Assembly (NCBI GenBank): GCA_019931185.1
Contig: JAINDK010000050.1
Coordinates: 1 to 64,000, forward strand
DNA from: Bryobacter sp. CoA8 C33
GTDB taxonomy: Bacteria; Acidobacteriota; Terriglobia; Bryobacterales; Bryobacteraceae
Direction: 5' to 3'
DNA: 64,000 bases
Shown here: in pieces, positions 55,905-64,000 of the stretch
Position numbering within the stretch: position 1 is the stretch's first letter
Layout: each line of letters opens with the position of its first letter
Made by a program: the position numbers and the translations under genes
Notes under the pieces: generated by a model
What the model saw: only the letters and a program-made list of their open reading frames with translations
Told to the model about the DNA's origin: nothing
Database searches by the model: none

Positions 55905-58847
55905 TCAGAAACTAAAGCGCAGACTCAACTGGATCCGGCGGTTGGCCGAGGATCCGGCGCCACCGCCGGGGCCGAAGAATCCAACCGCGGTCGAGTTCGA
56001 GATGCCGAACAAGGGAGAGGTCATCGTACCGACGGGAGCACCGAGGTTGACGTTGTTGGTGACGTTCTGCGCCTGGATGCTAAAAGTCAGGTTGTACTTG
56101 TTGTTTTGATCGCCGAAGATTCCGGGAGGGGGACCGCCGCCGCCCCGCATGCCGCCGCCCATCATGCCGCCCATGGGGGGACCGCCGCCGCTGCCGCCGC
56201 GCATGCCGCCACCGCCACCGGCTCGCATCATCATCCCCATGGGATCCTGGGCGGCGCCTTTCGGTTCGCCGCCGAAACCCCAGGTCCGGCTCAAGCGGAG
56301 ATTGAGAGAAAAGGCACCCGGGGCTTGGCCTGCGTTGCGGGCGAGGATCACTTGGCCTGGCTTCGGATTCGGATCGAGGTAGCGCCCGTCATAGAGGAGT
56401 AGGCCCGGCCCGGGTCCGTTTGCGATTCCTGGGCGGTGGATGTTCAGTTGATTGTCGCCATAGAGGTCGCGGCCCGTGTTGATGTTGAAAGGCCCACCGG
56501 TATTAGCCACCAAGAACGGATTCAGGCTGAGTTTGAGGGGCAGGCGTAGCGAGCCGCCGACGAAGACACGGTGGCGGATATCGAAGCTGTTGCGGCCCCA
56601 TTCCTGGGAGAGGTCGTAGGTGTTGTTCGGGAAAGTACCGGCGCGGTCTGTATCGCCGCGGCTCTTGCCGAAGGTGTAGAAGCTGAAAAGCTGTATTCGC
56701 GCATTGATCGCCGCGCGCAAGTTTAGGACGAGTTGATCCTGAACGAAGCGGCCAGTCGACTCGTAGAGGTAGAGGTTGCCGGCGGCGGCGCCGAAGGGGA
56801 ATACGGCGGCCGTGGGGTTGGCGGGATTGTAGGTGCCGGCGAGCGGAGTGTTGATGTTGCGGCTGCGCAACTGGTTCATGCCCACCGTATGGTTGAAATT
56901 GACGCCGAGGGTGATGTTGCGCGGGAGGGATCGCTCGACGCCGAGGTTGGTCTGAAACAGGGTCGGGTTCTTTACGTTCTGGTCGATCACACGGGTGATG
57001 CCGGCGCGGGAAAAGCGCTGCAGTTCGGCCACTGGAGGAATGTTTGGGAAGAAGGCCGGGAAACTGACAACAAATTGTTGTTGCACGATACCATTGAGGC
57101 GGCGCGCCTCCAGGGACAAGTCTTCGCCAAACCGGTCATAAAACAAACCGCCGCCGGCCCGGATGACGGTCTTGGGGGGACGGCCATTCTGGCTCTTGCC
57201 GACGCCCCAGGCCAGGCCGATACGTGGGGCAAAATTGAGGTTATTGCTGATGTTGTTCTGAGATTCAAAACGCAGCCCGGTCGACAGGCTGATATTCGGC
57301 TTGAGCCGCCATTCATCCTGGATGAACAAGCCGGCGTCGATCTGACTGATGTTCTGCGTCGGGATGCCGGCCGAGAGCGTGAACTGTTGCGCGCCGCCGC
57401 CCTGAGCGCGGATCTGATCGATCGGCAGGCCCTGGGCCAGTCCCCGCATGGTGATGGCATAGGAGTTCAGATTGAGAAAGGTAAAGTTGCCATTGTAGCC
57501 GGAGGTGTTCTGATCGCTTTGCTGGACGCCGCGCAGGCGGCCGCCGAACTTGATCAGATGGGTCTTGATGGTAAGGGAGCTGATATTGGAATACTCATAG
57601 CGGCGCTCGTTGGTGTAGTTGCCGCGGATTGGGGCGCCGCCGCCGTTGAAGGCATCGATGACATTGATCGAAGGGGTGGTTGAATTGCCGGTTGTATCGA
57701 AACGGCTGTCGATGAACTGAAAGCGGTCTTCGTTGACCAGCCTGGAACTGGCCAGCCAGGTGTGGGTCAACTGGACGTTCTGGTTGCGTCCCTCGTTGTT
57801 CAGCGCCCGCTCGGGCAGCGTGAAGGTGCTGATGCCGGCGTTGGTGGCAGTATTGCGGGAAAACGTGTAACGGCTGGTGAGGGTATGCTTCTGGCTTAGC
57901 TGGAAGTCCGCCCGCGGACTGATGGTGAGAAAGCGCGTGGGATTTCCGACGTTCTGGACGAACGGCACGGGTTGAAAGCCAGAGTCGAGGGTGACCGCGT
58001 TGATCAGATTTGCTTCGTCGTTGATGCGTCCATCGACGTCGAGGGCGAAACTCGACTTCTTGGACAGTGGCCCGGAGATACTGCCGCTGATCGAGTTCTG
58101 GTAAGCGCTCGGACGCTTGGCGGCGAAGGCATTTCTCGAGTTGAGGATGTTGTTGCCGGCATTATAGAAAAACTGTCCGCGAAACTTGTCGGATCCCGGT
58201 TTGGTGAAGATTTCGATCCGGCCGAAGCCGATGCGGTCATACTCGGCGGAGAAGGGGTTGGAGTTGACGCGGATTTCGCGGATGGAAGCTTTGGGCGGCA
58301 GCCTGCCGCCGGAGAAGCCGTCAATGAAGAGCTGCGCGCCGTTTGGCCCCGCCGCCGGGCCTGCGAGCGCGTTCAACTCGTTCTGCAGGTCGTCGGGGTT
58401 ATCGGACAACATTGCCAGATCCTCTCCCTTGAGCACGAGGGCGCCGACGTTATTGGACGGGTCGACGTCGATTGCGACCGTATCGGTAACGGTGATCTCC
58501 TGCCGGGCAGCTTCAATATTCAGCTTGGCGTTGATCGTGATCTGCTTGCCGGGGGCGATCTCGAAGTTCGCCTGCTCAAACAGGCTGAAGCCGACGCTAG
58601 AAACGCGGATGGTGTAGCGGCCGCCGGGAATTCCGGACAGGGTGAACTTGCCGTCGGCGTCCGAGTTGACGAGCTTGACAAAGCCTCCCTGGGCGGAGAC
58701 CGTGACGGTGGCCCCGGGGATGGCTGCCCCGGATGGGTCCGACACAACTCCTTTGAGAACCGACTGGGTACTTGCCTGGCCCCAGAGGGCGCAGGTAAAC
58801 ACAACGAGATGCAAAATCAAACACAGTATTCGACTGTGGGAGTTCAT
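55905..58847 (-). CDS. TonB-receptor-like outer-membrane protein with Gly/Met-rich insert
   Basis: The 980-residue protein has a leader (CLILHLVVFTCALWGQA), a regulatory-like domain at about 28-115 (LKGVVSDPSGAAIPGATVTV, GKFTLSGIPGGRYTIRV), a plug-like region (DNPDDLQNELNALAGPA, NGAQLFIDGFSGGRLPPKAS) and a barrel ending IQLSLRFSF. Near the C-terminus, about residues 870-915 carry a low-complexity block of Gly, Met, Pro and Arg (MGMMMRAGGGGGMRGG...GGMMGGGMRGGGG), probably a surface loop. AGGAG precedes the start. It follows the DUF5666-like gene, whose protein has a similar Gly/Pro-rich block, and precedes the GWxTD gene, which has its own promoter. Function unknown. Confidence 0.83.
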   Translation of the reverse strand: MNSHSRILCLILHLVVFTCALWGQASTQSVLKGVVSDPSGAAIPGATVTVSAQGGFVKLVNSDADGKFTLSGIPGGRYTIRVSSVGFSLFEQANFEIAPGKQITINAKLNIEAARQEITVTDTVAIDVDPSNNVGALVLKGEDLAMLSDNPDDLQNELNALAGPAAGPNGAQLFIDGFSGGRLPPKASIREIRVNSNPFSAEYDRIGFGRIEIFTKPGSDKFRGQFFYNAGNNILNSRNAFAAKRPSAYQNSISGSISGPLSKKSSFALDVDGRINDEANLINAVTLDSGFQPVPFVQNVGNPTRFLTISPRADFQLSQKHTLTSRYTFSRNTATNAGISTFTLPERALNNEGRNQNVQLTHTWLASSRLVNEDRFQFIDSRFDTTGNSTTPSINVIDAFNGGGAPIRGNYTNERRYEYSNISSLTIKTHLIKFGGRLRGVQQSDQNTSGYNGNFTFLNLNSYAITMRGLAQGLPIDQIRAQGGGAQQFTLSAGIPTQNISQIDAGLFIQDEWRLKPNISLSTGLRFESQNNISNNLNFAPRIGLAWGVGKSQNGRPPKTVIRAGGGLFYDRFGEDLSLEARRLNGIVQQQFVVSFPAFFPNIPPVAELQRFSRAGITRVIDQNVKNPTLFQTNLGVERSLPRNITLGVNFNHTVGMNQLRSRNINTPLAGTYNPANPTAAVFPFGAAAGNLYLYESTGRFVQDQLVLNLRAAINARIQLFSFYTFGKSRGDTDRAGTFPNNTYDLSQEWGRNSFDIRHRVFVGGSLRLPLKLSLNPFLVANTGGPFNINTGRDLYGDNQLNIHRPGIANGPGPGLLLYDGRYLDPNPKPGQVILARNAGQAPGAFSLNLRLSRTWGFGGEPKGAAQDPMGMMMRAGGGGGMRGGSGGGPPMGGMMGGGMRGGGGPPPGIFGDQNNKYNLTFSIQAQNVTNNVNLGAPVGTMTSPLFGISNSTAVGFFGPGGGAGSSANRRIQLSLRFSF

Positions 58848-58912
58848 AGATGCTCCTGAAGCAAGTTTCTAAATTTCTGTTTTGGGGTGAAGGGAAGGGC
58901 TGCGAAGCGTAT

Positions 58913-60118
58913 CTACTGAGGACCGCCGCCCATGCCGCCGCCCATCATGCCGGCGCCGCCATCGAGGTTCCAGGTGCCGAGCTGCATGGCGCGAGACCCG
59001 TTTGCGGGAGCAGCCAGAATGGGCTCGACTCCCGCAAGCACTGTGATTGCCACGACCCGGTTTGCTTCCTTCGTCTTGCTGACGGAGAGAATCAGGGGGT
59101 CGTCTTTCTTGAGATCAGAGAGTTGGATGGCGGGGGAGCGGTCGATGACCATGCCGATCATGTCGCCGCCACGGCGCGAGCCACCGGGAGCACCGCCACT
59201 GGGGGCACCGCCACTGGGGGCACCGCCGGGACGCATACCCATGCCGCCCGGACCAGCCGAGCCCGGACCAGCCGCTCCGCCGATGCCCCGCATGGCGGCG
59301 AATCCGCCATTCATGGCCATTGCCATCATTTGCGCCGCCATGTCAGGCAGTTTCTTCAAATTCGTTTCCTTGGACAGGCGGACCACAACGGGCTTCTTGG
59401 TATCGAGGTCGGTGACCTCCAACCAGCCTTCGGCGGCATTGATGCTGCGCACGGTCACGGCTAGATTGCGGAAGGCGCCGCTGATCAATTGCTCGGCGCC
59501 ATAGCTGAGGCCATCCTGACCGCGGTTACCCAGAGCCCGGACCTGATCATTGACTTCGATTTCGTCGAGGGAACTGAGTTTGGCATCGGAGTATTTGACA
59601 CTGCCTTCGGCATAACGCTTGATGGAAGCTTTCTCGCTAAGAGTGATTTTGATGCTTTTGACGCCCTCGATGCCGCGGGAGTTGACCGTCACGGCGCGGC
59701 CGGCCTTGTCAATGGCCGTCACGATTCCCGAGATGCCCTTGGTTGCCCAGAGCATTTGTTCTTGTTGTTGTTTTTTGGCGATATCGGTTTTGCTCATCAG
59801 CACGAGGAGATTCGCCGTCAGCAAGTTGTTCGCCACGGGGCCGCGGGCCAGGACACGGTCTCCGGGCGTGAGGGCGCTGAGTTCCGCCGGTTTGGCGTTC
59901 TGCAGGCTCGTCTCGCCGGGAGGAATCTGGGCCACGCGCGCGCCTTCGGCCACGGCGACTTTCGTCTCCGTGCCATCATCGGCTTTCACCGTGAGCGAGC
60001 GCGCCACGGAGTCGACGGCGGTCACCGTACCAACCACCGGCTTTGGCGTTTGCGCCCAGAGCCCGAGGCTCAACGCCGCTGCGAGCAAGATCCACTGCAT
60101 GAAATAATTCTTTTCCAT
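58913..60118 (-). CDS. DUF5666-like exported protein with Gly/Pro-rich linker
   Basis: The 401-residue protein has a leader (MQWILLAAALSLGLWAQT; an N-terminal MEKNYF extension is possible). It carries three similar beta units: GTVTAVDSVARSLTVKADDG, GIVTAIDKAGRAVTVNSRG and the RSINAAEGWLEVTDLDTKK unit, the DUF5666 pattern of short beta-barrels. A Gly/Pro-rich linker lies at about 280-325 (with GGAPSGGAPSGGAPGG), and the C-terminus ends GGAGMMGGGMGGGPQ. Function is unknown; some relatives may act in metal or envelope stress. The ATG at 60118 lacks a clear ribosome site, while the one at 60100 has GGAAAAG upstream. It may share a transcript with the next gene (65-bp gap). Confidence 0.75.
   Translation of the reverse strand: MEKNYFMQWILLAAALSLGLWAQTPKPVVGTVTAVDSVARSLTVKADDGTETKVAVAEGARVAQIPPGETSLQNAKPAELSALTPGDRVLARGPVANNLLTANLLVLMSKTDIAKKQQQEQMLWATKGISGIVTAIDKAGRAVTVNSRGIEGVKSIKITLSEKASIKRYAEGSVKYSDAKLSSLDEIEVNDQVRALGNRGQDGLSYGAEQLISGAFRNLAVTVRSINAAEGWLEVTDLDTKKPVVVRLSKETNLKKLPDMAAQMMAMAMNGGFAAMRGIGGAAGPGSAGPGGMGMRPGGAPSGGAPSGGAPGGSRRGGDMIGMVIDRSPAIQLSDLKKDDPLILSVSKTKEANRVVAITVLAGVEPILAAPANGSRAMQLGTWNLDGGAGMMGGGMGGGPQ
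59191..59227. repeat. 15-bp direct repeat in DUF5666-like gene
   Basis: CACCGCCACTGGGGG occurs twice from 59191 and 59206, followed by a third partial copy (CACCGCC, 59221-59227). It encodes the SGGAP tandem peptide on the minus strand. In-frame slippage at this repeat could vary the linker length between strains. Confidence 0.75.
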
Positions 60119-60202
60119 TCAAGAAGCATGACGCTATTACTGACGAGTAGGTTAGAGCCTTGATCCAAAATCCGGTGTAAAGTTTTGTGAACTCTTTGGC
60201 CC

Positions 60203-60232
60203 CGCGATCGTGAAATCGCGAACAGATATAAT
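60203..60232 (+). promoter_or_regulatory. Hairpin plus TATAAT upstream of phoH
   Basis: CGCGAT (60203-60208) pairs with ATCGCG (60215-60220) around a 6-base loop; an exact TATAAT follows at 60227-60232. The phoH start codon is at 60241, only 8 bases later. If TATAAT is a -10 element the transcript would be nearly leaderless, and the palindrome could be an operator. No good -35 is seen at the right distance. Confidence 0.4.
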
Positions 60233-60240
60233 AGAGAGAA

Positions 60241-61290
60241 TTGAAAATCAGCGTTCCCGTTAGCAAAGGAATCGAATCGTTCTTCGGCACGCGCGATGAA
60301 AATATCCGTCTGCTTGAGCGCAACCTTGGCATACGAAGTTTTCTTCGCCACGATCACATTGAATTTGAGGGGCAGGAGCGTTCCGTTGAGCGAGCCCGGT
60401 TGATTGTCGAGGATTACCAGACCCTCGTCGAGGAAGGTCATGTGCTGACCAATGCCGACCTCAACAATTTTCTCCGCGTGGTTACATCGGAGGAACAAAC
60501 GACTTTACGCAACCTTTACCTGAGCGGGCGCCAGCGCAGTTTCGGCAAGAAGATTCTTGCCCCCAAAACGCCGAACCAGCGGCGCTATGTAGAGGCTATC
60601 GAAAAACACGACCTGACTTTCGGCATTGGTCCAGCGGGAACGGGCAAGACGTATCTTGCCGTCGCCATGGCGGTGGCGGCGCTGCTGGGAAAGCAGGTAA
60701 GCCGGATTATCCTGACGCGTCCGGCGGTGGAAGCGGGCGAAAAACTCGGTTTTCTGCCCGGCACCTTTCAGGAGAAGGTCGACCCTTACCTGAGGCCGCT
60801 GTACGATGCCTTATACGACATGGTTGAGGCTGAGAAAGTGGAGAAGCTGCTCGAGAAGAACACGATTGAAGTGGCGCCAATTGCCTTCATGCGGGGACGC
60901 ACGCTGAACGACGCCTACATCATAGTCGATGAGAGCCAGAACTGCACACCGGACCAGATGAAGATGATCCTCACGCGTCTCGGCTTCAATTCGAAGATGG
61001 TTGTTACTGGGGACATTACGCAGATCGACCTACCGGGCGGCAAGCGCAGCGGACTGATCGAGGTTTGCGAAGTGCTGAAGAGCGTGGAGGGTGTGGCGTT
61101 TGTACATTTCGATGACAAGGATGTGGTGCGTCACAGCCTCGTGCAGCGGATCGTCCGCGCGTATGAATCGTATTCGGAAAGGACCGGCATTGGCCGTCAG
61201 ATGGTGCTGAGGCTCGACGAGTCCGCGGCGGCGCCGGCCGGGGTGGCCCGGGTTGGCGCCAGCGCGGCGGTCGAAGTGCCGGATGCCTGA
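60241..61290 (+). CDS. phoH: PhoH-family ATPase
   Basis: The 349-residue protein opens MKISVPVSKGIESFFGTRDE, the usual start of the PhoH/YbeZ family. It has Walker A GPAGTGKT at 130-137, conserved RIILTRPAVEAGEKLGFLPG, Walker B AYIIVDESQNCTPDQM and MVVTGDITQIDLP. PhoH proteins are ATPases linked to RNA metabolism and normally sit next to ybeY, as here. Start is read as TTG at 60241 preceded by AGAGAGAA; no better codon is near. The stop shares one base with the ybeY start, indicating coupling. Confidence 0.92.
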   Translation: MKISVPVSKGIESFFGTRDENIRLLERNLGIRSFLRHDHIEFEGQERSVERARLIVEDYQTLVEEGHVLTNADLNNFLRVVTSEEQTTLRNLYLSGRQRSFGKKILAPKTPNQRRYVEAIEKHDLTFGIGPAGTGKTYLAVAMAVAALLGKQVSRIILTRPAVEAGEKLGFLPGTFQEKVDPYLRPLYDALYDMVEAEKVEKLLEKNTIEVAPIAFMRGRTLNDAYIIVDESQNCTPDQMKMILTRLGFNSKMVVTGDITQIDLPGGKRSGLIEVCEVLKSVEGVAFVHFDDKDVVRHSLVQRIVRAYESYSERTGIGRQMVLRLDESAAAPAGVARVGASAAVEVPDA

Positions 61291-61730
61291 TGCGGCCGAG
61301 ACCACAAATGATCTTTCGTAGGCCGCTAGCGCGGGAGCAACGGGCGGAATTACGCGCTTTCGCCGCCGATCTGGCTGAGCAGGTGCTGTGCGGCCGCGGC
61401 TTTGATTGTCTGCTTACGGGGGACCGCCAGTTACGGGATCTGAATCGAGATTTCCTTGGCCAAGACTATGCAACCGATGTGCTGAGCTTCCCGAGCGGAG
61501 CCGAGGACCCGGCCGGGGAGCTAGCGATTTCCTGGGACCGAGCCCGCGAACAAGCCAGCGCGCAGGGCCACGACGCGGTTACCGAAATCCGGATTCTGAT
61601 GCTTCACGGTGTGCTGCATCTGGCTGGGATGGACCATGAGACGGACCGCGGGCGGATGCGCCGAGCCGAGACCAAGTGGCGGCGGCATTTTGGCCTTCCC
61701 TCGGGGCTGATCGAGAGGTCGGGGCGATGA
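61290..61730 (+). CDS. ybeY: Endoribonuclease YbeY
   Basis: The 146-residue protein is YbeY, which matures rRNA and helps ribosome quality control. The zinc motif H106-x3-H110-x5-H116 lies in HGVLHLAGMDHETDRGRM. Other landmarks are LNRDFLGQDYATDVLSFP and a C-terminal RRAETKWRRH. The start overlaps the phoH stop by one base, and the stop overlaps the next ATG by four (ATGA), so this is a coupled set. Length is typical. Confidence 0.92.
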   Translation: MRPRPQMIFRRPLAREQRAELRAFAADLAEQVLCGRGFDCLLTGDRQLRDLNRDFLGQDYATDVLSFPSGAEDPAGELAISWDRAREQASAQGHDAVTEIRILMLHGVLHLAGMDHETDRGRMRRAETKWRRHFGLPSGLIERSGR

Positions 61731-63016
61731 CGCTGGTCTGGATTGGGCTCTATCTGGGAGCCCTAGCGGCGCTGGCCTTGTTCAGCTTCGTGCAATTGCT
61801 TTATCTGGAAAGCCTGCGGCTGCGGGCGCGGGATTTTGACTCGCTCGACTTCTTCAAGGAGGAGATCGCGCCCCGGCTGGAGATGGAAACCGACCAGGCG
61901 GCCCTGATTTTCAGCCTCTACAAGCATGGCTTGCTGGTTTGCATCGGGGTACTTGCCTTCTTTCTGAGCGAAGGTGGGGCGGCTCCGGCGGCGGACCTGC
62001 TTCAGGGCATCGCCGTTGCGCTGGTATCGATGGCCATTTGCAGCTATCTGGTGCCGCAGCTGCTGTACCGGCGCGCGACGGGAGAGATACTGCTGCCGCT
62101 GGTGCCCTTGTTGCGTGGCGCGGCGTTGCTGATGCGGCCCTTTGCCGCCCTGCTTGGTTTCATCGAGACGTTGGCGGAAATCAGCAAACCGTCCGAGAGC
62201 CTGGAGGACGGCGCCAGTCCACAGGAGGAAATCGAAGCTCTCATCGCGGCTGGGGAAGAAGAGGGTCTGATCGAAGAGGGCGACAAGAAGCTGATTCAAT
62301 CCGTCGTCGCCTTCGGCGATAAACGAGTGCGCGAGGTGATGACGCCGCGGCCGAACATCGTCGGCATCGACGGGGGGCGCACGCTTGAGGATTTGCGCCG
62401 GCTCGTCATCCACGAGCAGTTCTCCCGCATTCCCATTTTTGAGGGCGATATTGACAAGATCACGGGATTCGTGCACGTACGGGATCTCTTCGAGGTCGAG
62501 TACGGCCAGCGCCAGGGACTGAAGGCGCAGGATCTGCAGCGGCCCATCGCTTATGTCCCGGAAACAAAGCTGGTGACTGATCTGCTCAAGGAAATGCAGC
62601 GGGACGGCAATCATATGGCGATCGTTGTCGATGAATACGGGTCCACGGCGGGGCTTGCCACCATGGAAGACCTTGTTGAGGAGGTGTTCGGTGAGATCCG
62701 CGATGAGCATGAACCGGGCCACGACGTGGTGACCGAACCGGGCGGCGGCTTCGTCGTTGCGGGCAGCTTCGATGTGGATCATCTGAAGGATCTGGTTGAA
62801 TTCAGCCCCAGTGAGGAGATCGAGGCCACGACGGTGGCTGGCCTGGCCACGGAGTGGTTCGGCCGGGTGCCACGCGCCGGCGAGGCCGTCGAGCGGGATG
62901 GGATCCGCATTGAAATCCTTTCCAGCGACGAGCGCCGCGTTGAACGCGTCCGGCTCAGCCGCTGCGCTTCCCTGGGAGAAGAAAAAGATGCCGAGAAGAA
63001 CGAAGCGGAAAAATAA
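61727..63016 (+). CDS. CorC/HlyC-type CBS-domain membrane protein
   Basis: The 429-residue protein belongs to the hemolysin/CNNM-CorC family. Residues about 1-150 hold membrane helices (TLVWIGLYLGALAALALFSF, HGLLVCIGVLAFFLSEGG), resembling a DUF21 domain. Residues about 195-330 form a CBS pair (REVMTPRPNIVGIDGG, MAIVVDEYGSTAGLATMEDL), and the C-terminus is a transporter-associated domain (VVAGSFDVDHLKDLVEF). Members modulate Mg2+ or other cation export. The start overlaps ybeY by four bases, and the end overlaps era by 29. The DUF21 part is less standard than the rest. Confidence 0.88.
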   Translation: MTLVWIGLYLGALAALALFSFVQLLYLESLRLRARDFDSLDFFKEEIAPRLEMETDQAALIFSLYKHGLLVCIGVLAFFLSEGGAAPAADLLQGIAVALVSMAICSYLVPQLLYRRATGEILLPLVPLLRGAALLMRPFAALLGFIETLAEISKPSESLEDGASPQEEIEALIAAGEEEGLIEEGDKKLIQSVVAFGDKRVREVMTPRPNIVGIDGGRTLEDLRRLVIHEQFSRIPIFEGDIDKITGFVHVRDLFEVEYGQRQGLKAQDLQRPIAYVPETKLVTDLLKEMQRDGNHMAIVVDEYGSTAGLATMEDLVEEVFGEIRDEHEPGHDVVTEPGGGFVVAGSFDVDHLKDLVEFSPSEEIEATTVAGLATEWFGRVPRAGEAVERDGIRIEILSSDERRVERVRLSRCASLGEEKDAEKNEAEK

Positions 63017-63941
63017 AGGCAAGTTTGGCTACGTCGCCATTGCCGGGCGTCCTAACGCCGGCAAGAGCACTTTGCTGAACGCCCTGCTCGGCGCCAAACT
63101 GGCTATTGTTTCAGCCAAAGCGCAAACGACGCGCGGCAGCATCATGGGAGTGCTGACGGAGGAGGCGGGGCAGGCTGTGTTTCTCGACACTCCTGGCATT
63201 CACAAGAGCGACACACTGCTCAACCGCCGCATGATGCAAAGTGTGCGCGCTGCCCTCGAGGGCAAGGACCTGCTGCTTTATGTCGTGGATGCCCGGACCA
63301 TACCGGATAGCGGCGAAATTTGCGCCGAGGAAGGTCAAGCCCTCGATGCGCTGAGGCGGGCGCGGGAGGCTCATGCCTGCCCGGCCTTGCTCGTGCTGAA
63401 CAAGATCGACCTGATCGAGGACAAACGGCTGCTGCTGCCCCGGCTCGAGGCCCTGGCCAAGCTCTACAGCTTTGATGAGTTGATTCCGGTTTCCGCGCGG
63501 TCCGGGGACGGGCTAAGAGGCCTGCGCGAGGCGATTTTCGCCCGGCTGCCGGAGGGCGAAGCACGCTTTGAGGAGGACTTCCTCACCGATATGCCCGAGC
63601 GCCAGATCGTTGCAGAAATCATTCGCGAGCGAATTCTTCACCTCACCGGCGAGGAAGTACCGCACAGCGTGGCCGTGATGATCGATAAGTGGGAGGACAA
63701 AGGGAACCTGGCGCATGTGGCGGCTTCGATCCTCGTCGAGAAGGAGGGCCAAAAGGGGATTTTGATTGGGGCCGGCGGCGCCATGATCAAGCGCATTGGC
63801 TCGGAAGCCCGGCGCGAGATCGAGGAATTTCTCGGGCGCCGCTTCTTTCTGGAGCTATTTGTCAAAGTGAAACCAGGGTGGCGTGAAAATGAAGCCTTCT
63901 TGAACGAGTTGGGATGGCAAAATACCAGTGAGGTGATATGA
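62988..63941 (+). CDS. era: GTPase Era
   Basis: The 317-residue protein is Era, a GTPase needed for 16S rRNA maturation and 30S assembly. G1 is GRPNAGKS (20-27), G2 in AKAQTTRGSIMG, G3 is DTPGIHK, and G4 is NKID. The C-terminal KH-type RNA-binding domain carries KGILIGAGGAMIKRIGSEAR. The ATG at 62988 lies within the corC-like gene (29-base overlap) and is preceded by a GGGAGAAGAAAAAG purine stretch. The TGA stop shares three bases with the following ATG. The basic N-terminus (MPRRTKRKNKGKFG) is a small extra tail. Confidence 0.93.
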   Translation: MPRRTKRKNKGKFGYVAIAGRPNAGKSTLLNALLGAKLAIVSAKAQTTRGSIMGVLTEEAGQAVFLDTPGIHKSDTLLNRRMMQSVRAALEGKDLLLYVVDARTIPDSGEICAEEGQALDALRRAREAHACPALLVLNKIDLIEDKRLLLPRLEALAKLYSFDELIPVSARSGDGLRGLREAIFARLPEGEARFEEDFLTDMPERQIVAEIIRERILHLTGEEVPHSVAVMIDKWEDKGNLAHVAASILVEKEGQKGILIGAGGAMIKRIGSEARREIEEFLGRRFFLELFVKVKPGWRENEAFLNELGWQNTSEVI

Positions 63942-64000
63942 AACAAATTGCGAGTATGGCCTTGGCCGCCGTTTTGCTGCTGCAGTCCGCCGTGGCCCAA
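63938..64000 (+). CDS. Partial secreted protein (window edge)
   Basis: An ATG at 63938, preceded by GAGGTG and overlapping the era TGA (ATGA), opens 21 codons to the window end: MKQIASMALAAVLLLQSAVA then Q. This is a clear signal peptide; the mature protein lies outside the window, so no function can be given. Confidence 0.7.
   Translation, partial: MKQIASMALAAVLLLQSAVAQ

Noticed and set aside
56106-56260. CRISPR-like repeat in Gly-rich region
   Set aside because: The repeats are imperfect, code in frame for Gly/Met residues in a receptor gene, and have no spacers.

Overview
The window looks like a chromosomal stretch from a GC-rich Acidobacteriota, most like the Solibacter/Bryobacter/Paludibaculum group (order Bryobacterales). 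This is inferred from family content, not from a search. The indicators are four large TonB-receptor-like outer-membrane proteins with an N-terminal carboxypeptidase-regulatory domain, three paired PSD1 (cytochrome-DUF1549-DUF1553) and DUF1501 modules, an ASPIC/UnbV-TPR protein, a GWxTD-domain protein, many Tat-type leaders, and a conserved phoH-ybeY-corC-era cluster. I found no rRNA, tRNA, CRISPR array or intact transposase, and no non-coding stretch longer than about 300 bases.

Layout: (1) 0.2-4.4 kb: GntP-type permease and HpaI-type aldolase in one leftward pair, a divergent NIPSNAP-like protein and a Kef-type antiporter. (2) 4.5-8.3 kb: first PSD1/DUF1501 pair. (3) 8.3-10.3 kb: a 159-bp inverted-repeat element, an amidohydrolase broken by a frameshift and by that element, and an isopropylmalate-dehydrogenase-like enzyme. 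(4) 10.3-12.7 kb: a UvrD-type helicase with a complete DEDDh exonuclease domain inside it. (5) 12.8-19.2 kb, leftward: small secreted protein, LigI-like hydrolase, Gfo/Idh/MocA oxidoreductase, large TonB-type receptor. (6) 19.2-28.0 kb: receptor coupled to an orphan secreted protein, then a TPR protein on the other strand, then an FG-GAP/UnbV/TPR protein and a TPR partner. (7) 28.1-34.0 kb: receptor, phosphatase-superfamily protein, orphan cytosolic protein. (8) 34.0-40.4 kb: second PSD1/DUF1501 pair (leftward) and a divergent beta-helix protein. (9) 40.5-46.8 kb: a Moco-sulfurase-like aminotransferase, the divergent third PSD1/DUF1501 pair, and a sugar-isomerase-like protein. (10) 46.8-50.2 kb: esterase, FabH-like synthase, truA, pyrE. 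(11) 50.3-60.1 kb: TolC-family protein, then leftward surface-protein genes (DUF5666-like, receptor, GWxTD protein, small regulatory-domain barrel). (12) 60.2-64 kb: phoH, ybeY, corC-like, era and the start of a secreted protein.

The theme is uptake and oxidative or hydrolytic breakdown of organic substrates at the cell surface. Receptors sit beside secreted or Tat-exported enzymes (PSD1 cytochromes, DUF1501, Gfo/Idh/MocA, beta-helix, sugar isomerase). Central-metabolism and RNA genes (pyrE, truA, ybeY, era) are interspersed. Base composition is strongly strand-biased: by eye the top strand is C-rich from 1 to about 6.5 kb and G-rich from about 9 to 40 kb, whatever the gene direction.

Most promising for follow-up: the helicase-exonuclease fusion, the coupled phosphatase-like/orphan pair at 31.6-34.0 kb, the orphan coupled to the receptor at 22.3 kb, the stand-alone Moco-sulfurase-like protein, and the small inverted-repeat element at 8.35 kb.
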